A stretch of 64,000 nt of DNA from Paraoerskovia sediminicola (GTDB lineage: Bacteria; Actinomycetota; Actinomycetes; Actinomycetales; Cellulomonadaceae): NCBI RefSeq assembly GCF_030296575.1, contig NZ_AP027729.1:186001-250000 (forward strand). The letters run 5' to 3'. The translations under genes were made by a program, and so were the position numbers. Every line of letters begins with the position of its first letter. Within the stretch, counting starts at the first letter, position 1. The notes under the pieces were generated by a model. It searched no databases and was not told the DNA's origin. It was given only the letters and a program-made list of their open reading frames with translations. This document shows, piece after piece, positions 60,899 to 64,000 of the stretch.

Positions 60899-60930
60899 GA
60901 CCGTGCGACCGTGCGACCGTGCGACCGTGC
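60899..60930. repeat. 8-bp tandem repeat, four copies
   Basis: GACCGTGC repeated four times exactly, with a partial fifth copy after it and a diverged one before. Lies in the divergent region between the MocA-like gene and the NMT1-like transporter, where promoters for both should be. Confidence 0.9.
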
Positions 60931-61072
60931 GACCGCCAGAAACAATCACAACCGGTCGGTAACCCCTGTGAAACTCCGCGGGTGGGCCATCGGAAATGTC
61001 GCTCTCATAACGTGGCCGACCGCACGGCAGGCCCGTGCAGGTCGAACCATTCCGCAGAGAGCGAGATCCCGC

Positions 61073-62158
61073 ATGAACACCAGCCTCACCCGCGTCCCCC
61101 GGCACCGTGCCCTGCTCGGCACCGCCACCGCCACGCTGCTCGCGCTCTCCGTCGCCGCCTGCGCATCGGACGACGCACCGGCTGAGTCCACCGCGGACGA
61201 CACCGCCGAGGCGGCCGACTACGGGGACATCTCGGTCCAGCTCTCGTGGATCAAGAACGCCGAGTTCATCGGTGAGTACATGGCCGACACGAACGGCTAC
61301 TACGACGACGCGGGGTTCGGGGACGTGAACCTGGTGGCGGGGCCGAGCACCGGCGTCGCCGAGCTCGTCTCGGGACAGGCACTCGTCGCGCTGAGCGACG
61401 CCGTCTCGGTCGGCACGGCGGTCGCGAACGAGGACGCCCCGGTGAAGATCATCGGCACGACGTTCCAGAAGAACCCGTTCACGATCCTCTCCCTGGCCGA
61501 CGGCGGGGACATCGCGAGCCCGCAGGACATGGTCGGCAAGAAGATCGGCGTCCAGGACAGCAACGTGTCCCTGTTCTCGGCCCTGCTGGCCGCCAACGGG
61601 ATCGAGCCTGGCGAGGTCGAGGTCGTCCCCGTCCAGTACGACCCGTCCGTGCTGACCAACGGTGAGGTCGACGGGTTCGTCGCCTACCTCACCAACGAGT
61701 CCCTGATCGTCCAGGCAGAGGGCTTCGAGGTCACCAACCTCCCGTTCGCGGACAACGGTCTGCCCTTCGTCGCCGAGACGGTCACGGTGACCGACGAGTC
61801 CGTCGCCGAGGACCGCGAGATGCTCAAGGCGTTCCTGGTCGCCGAGATCCGAGGCTGGACGGACGCCCTCGCCGACCCGGAGGCAGCCGTCCAGCTCTCG
61901 CTCGACGAGTACGGCAAGGACCTGGGTCTCGACAAGGAGACCGAGATGGCCGGGGCGCAGGAGCAGAACACGAAGCTCGTCGTCTCCGACGAGACCGTCG
62001 AGAACGGGCTGTTCACGATCTCCGACGAGCTGCAGGCGCAGACGGTGGCGTCGCTCGCGGACGCCGGCCTCGAGGTCGGCGTCGACGACATCTTCGACCT
62101 GTCGCTCCTCGACGAGGTCTACTCCGAGAACCCCGACCTCGTGGACTACGAGGGCTGA
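61073..62158 (+). CDS. NMT1/THI5-like ABC substrate-binding lipoprotein
   Basis: 361-residue binding protein of the NMT1/THI5 family. Signal peptide with lipobox LSVAAC, then an acidic linker. The mature domain opens [20 protein letters not shown] and has [20 protein letters not shown] and [19 protein letters not shown], typical of this fold. Relatives bind thiamine-precursor pyrimidines, riboflavin, nitrate or sulfonates; the substrate here cannot be told. No TPP-riboswitch core is visible in the 5' region. First gene of a four-gene importer operon. Confidence 0.85.
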   Translation: MNTSLTRVPRHRALLGTATATLLALSVAACASDDAPAESTADDTAEAADYGDISVQLSWIKNAEFIGEYMADTNGYYDDAGFGDVNLVAGPSTGVAELVSGQALVALSDAVSVGTAVANEDAPVKIIGTTFQKNPFTILSLADGGDIASPQDMVGKKIGVQDSNVSLFSALLAANGIEPGEVEVVPVQYDPSVLTNGEVDGFVAYLTNESLIVQAEGFEVTNLPFADNGLPFVAETVTVTDESVAEDREMLKAFLVAEIRGWTDALADPEAAVQLSLDEYGKDLGLDKETEMAGAQEQNTKLVVSDETVENGLFTISDELQAQTVASLADAGLEVGVDDIFDLSLLDEVYSENPDLVDYEG

Positions 62159-62162
62159 TCGG

Positions 62163-62984
62163 ATGACCTCGACCGACGACGTGGCCGCCACGTCGAGCGT
62201 CGGTGCCCGGGGTGACGCCCCGGGCACCGGCGTGCGGATCAGCGGCCTGAGCAAGACGTTCCGCCTGGGGACGAAGAGCGTGACCGCGCTGCAGGACACC
62301 GACCTGCACACGGACCAGGGCTCGTTCCTGTCGCTGCTCGGCCCCTCCGGGTGCGGCAAGTCCACGATCCTGCGGATCCTCGCGGGGCTCGAGACGCCGT
62401 CCGGCGGGACGGTGCACGTCGACGGCCGCACGCCCGCCGAGCTGCGGCGGGCGAACGAGCTCGGCATAGCGTTCCAAGACTCGGCTCTCCTGCCGTGGCG
62501 CAGCGTCGCCGCGAACATCCGGCTGCCCTTCGAGGTGGCGGGCGTGAAGGTCGACGACTCCTACGTGCGCGAGATGATCGAGCTCGTCGGGCTCGAGGGC
62601 TTCGAGCAGGCCAAGCCCGCCCAGCTCTCGGGCGGCATGCGCCAGCGGGTGTCGATCGCGCGGTCCCTGATCCTGCGACCGTCCGTGCTGCTGCTCGACG
62701 AGCCGTTCGGCGCGCTCGACGACATGACCCGGCAGCGACTGAACCTCGAGCTGCTGCGCATCTGGACCGAGAAGCCCGCCACCACGCTCATGGTCACCCA
62801 CGGGATCTCCGAGGCGATCTTCCTCTCGGACCAGGTCGCCGTGATGAGCGCGCGGCCGGGCCGCGTCAAGCAGGTCATGGACATCGACCTGCCGCGTCCG
62901 CGCACGCCCGAGATGCAGCGCACCCCGGAGTTCCACACCTACATGGACGAGGCGTCCGAGCTGCTGTTCGGCGGGGACGCATGA
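62163..62984 (+). CDS. ABC importer ATPase (NMT1-like system)
   Basis: 273-residue SsuB/TauB/ThiZ-like ATPase. Walker [17 protein letters not shown]-loop [14 protein letters not shown], signature [14 protein letters not shown], Walker [13 protein letters not shown] and H-loop [10 protein letters not shown] are all in order. N-terminal ~25 residues are Ala/Gly-rich. Starts four bases after the binding-protein gene; stop overlaps the permease ATG (ATGA). Confidence 0.93.
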   Translation: MTSTDDVAATSSVGARGDAPGTGVRISGLSKTFRLGTKSVTALQDTDLHTDQGSFLSLLGPSGCGKSTILRILAGLETPSGGTVHVDGRTPAELRRANELGIAFQDSALLPWRSVAANIRLPFEVAGVKVDDSYVREMIELVGLEGFEQAKPAQLSGGMRQRVSIARSLILRPSVLLLDEPFGALDDMTRQRLNLELLRIWTEKPATTLMVTHGISEAIFLSDQVAVMSARPGRVKQVMDIDLPRPRTPEMQRTPEFHTYMDEASELLFGGDA

Positions 62985-63819
62985 GCGCGACCGCGACGAC
63001 GACCGCGCCCGGCATCCGGGGCTCCCTGCGGCGGCTCCCGTCGTGGGTGACCGGAGCGCTCGGGGCCCTAGCGCTCGTGGCGCTCTGGTGGATCAGCGCC
63101 GTGACGGTCTTCGCGAACGTCGGCCCGGGCGACGCCCAGGCGATCCCCACCCCCTCCAGGTGGTCCAGGGATGGGCGGACGACGGGTGGGACCTGTACGC
63201 GCGCAACTTCGCCGTGACCCTGAACGAGGCCGGGCAAGGGTTCCTGTGGGGCAACGCGCTCGCGATCGCCCTGGCGGCGTTCGTGCTCGTCGTGCCCCGC
63301 CTCGAAGGCGCGGTCATGCAGCTCGCGATCATCACCTACTGCATCCCGATCGTCGCGATCGGGCCGCTGGCGCTCATCATCATCGGCGCTCCGGAGACCG
63401 GCGAGCCGTCGGGCACCGCGGTCTTCCTGGCCGCGCTGAGCTGCTTCTTCACGTCCGTCGTGGGCTGCCTGCTCGGCCTCAAGGCCGCCGACGCCGCGGC
63501 GCTCGACGTGGTCGCCGTCTACGGCGGCGGTCGCTTCACGCAGCTCCGCAAGGTCCGCCTCGTCGCGGCCCTGCCGAACGTCATCACCGCGCTCCAGATC
63601 GCGGTGCCCGCGGCGTTCCTCGGCGCGATCCTCGGCGAGTACGTCGGCAAGGTCGACGTCGGGCTCGGGCCCGCGATGGTCAACGCGCAGAACTCCCTGG
63701 ACGCCGCCCGCGTGTGGGGCTTCGCCCTCGCGTCGGGCGCGGTGGCGCTCCTGGGCTACGGGTTCTTCGGGCTGGTGCGTCGCCTGGTCACCCCGTGGTC
63801 GACGGGGGCGGCCGCATGA
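62981..63819 (+). CDS. ABC importer permease 1 (frame broken once)
   Basis: ~279-residue BPD_transp_1 permease with six helices. First helix [19 protein letters not shown], then AQAIPTP and, after a frame change at the C5 run 63150–63154, [20 protein letters not shown]. The cytoplasmic EAA-like loop lies near [20 protein letters not shown]. Partner of the next permease; its stop overlaps that ATG. Confidence 0.87.
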
Positions 63820-64000
63820 CGATCACCTCCCACCCCTCCGGTCCGCGGACGTCGCTCGCCGAGGTCGCGCTCCAGCGTCGCCGCGTGCGCCGCGAGGCCT
63901 CACGAGCCGTGCTCAGGGCCGTCGGTCGCAGCCTGGTCACGTTCGCGGTCACGGTCGTTGTCGTCGTGGGCCTCTGGTGGGGCGCCCTGCGCGTCTTCGA
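63816..64000 (+). CDS. ABC importer permease 2, N-terminal part
   Basis: First ~61 residues of a second permease, cut by the right edge. A hydrophilic Arg-rich start (LQRRRVRREASRAVLRAV) leads to the first helix TFAVTVVVVVGLWWGALRVF. Starts at the ATGA overlap with permease 1. Its early hydrophobic W-W motif matches permease 1, so the pair is likely heterodimeric. Confidence 0.78.
   Translation, partial: MTITSHPSGPRTSLAEVALQRRRVRREASRAVLRAVGRSLVTFAVTVVVVVGLWWGALRVF

Noticed and set aside
60931-61072. TPP riboswitch upstream of the NMT1/THI5-like transporter
   Set aside because: No CTGAGA or the other conserved thi-box core was found; the region has only a GTAACCCCTGTGAAACTCC stretch without matching pairing.

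Overview
The window is chromosomal DNA from a very GC-rich actinobacterium. Several features point to this: a mycothiol-biosynthesis deacetylase (MshB), an actinobacterial-type DapD, a DUF3117 protein, a DtxR/IdeR-type iron box, sdhCDAB order and heavy use of GTG starts. The general look is of a Micrococcales member of the Cellulomonas/Promicromonospora type. That family-level placement is inference. I see no rRNA, tRNA, CRISPR array, prophage or intact insertion sequence.

Layout. 1–305: start of an iron-box-controlled siderophore-interacting protein. 365–10138 (minus strand): a nucleoside uptake and salvage cluster in transcription order bmpA lipoprotein, ABC ATPase, two permeases, cytidine deaminase, thymidine phosphorylase, two DUF202 membrane proteins, adenosine deaminase, deoxyribose-phosphate aldolase. 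Imported nucleosides would be deaminated, cleaved, and the deoxyribose phosphate sent to glycolysis. 10366–12705: an M20 amidohydrolase and a mannose-1-phosphate guanylyltransferase. 12915–16419 (plus): sdhCDAB with a CRP/GlxR-like operator upstream. 16603–21412 (minus): HtrA protease, TatB, TrpRS, a 2H RNA ligase/phosphodiesterase and a YihY protein, divergent from an O-methyltransferase. 22343–27102 (minus): DUF3117, a GT-C-like membrane protein, FolP2-like DHPS paralogue, LOG protein, DapE, divergent from DapD and a secreted lysozyme-like protein. 29199–32267: citrate synthase with its own CRP-like site, DapC, and a 7Fe ferredoxin. 32946–39294: tyrA, pheA, an ACT-domain companion, VanW protein, DUF6113 protein, mshB. 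39308–47192: typA and an oligopeptide ABC transporter. 47465–51890: BCCT transporter, a lower-GC patch with a class II glutamine amidotransferase and a VOC-family remnant, then ychF. 51938–60853: ABC exporter pair, ispH, xseA, xseB, carbonic anhydrase, fumC, MocA-like nucleotidyltransferase. 61073–64000: an NMT1/THI5-like ABC importer running off the right edge.

Most neighbourhoods match conserved actinobacterial blocks. In Mycobacterium tuberculosis terms I recognise add–deoA–cdd–sdhCDAB and the fdx–dap–folP2–htrA–tatB and xse–ispH–ychF regions. The usual sigE–rseA pair between the O-methyltransferase and htrA is absent.

A striking property is that about 17 conserved genes are split by single-base frame changes, nearly always at runs of G or C. 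I read these as base-calling or assembly errors, not real pseudogenes. I give whole-gene coordinates across the breaks and name each site. Two apparent gene fusions created this way (ManC–amidohydrolase, ferredoxin–DapC) are rejected. The real unusual content is mainly regulatory sites, strong hairpins placed after binding-protein genes, clusters of short intergenic tandem repeats around xseB, fumC and the MocA-like gene, an ACT-domain relative of PheA, and the small accessory patch near 49.2–50.8 kb. I found no convincing wholly new system.
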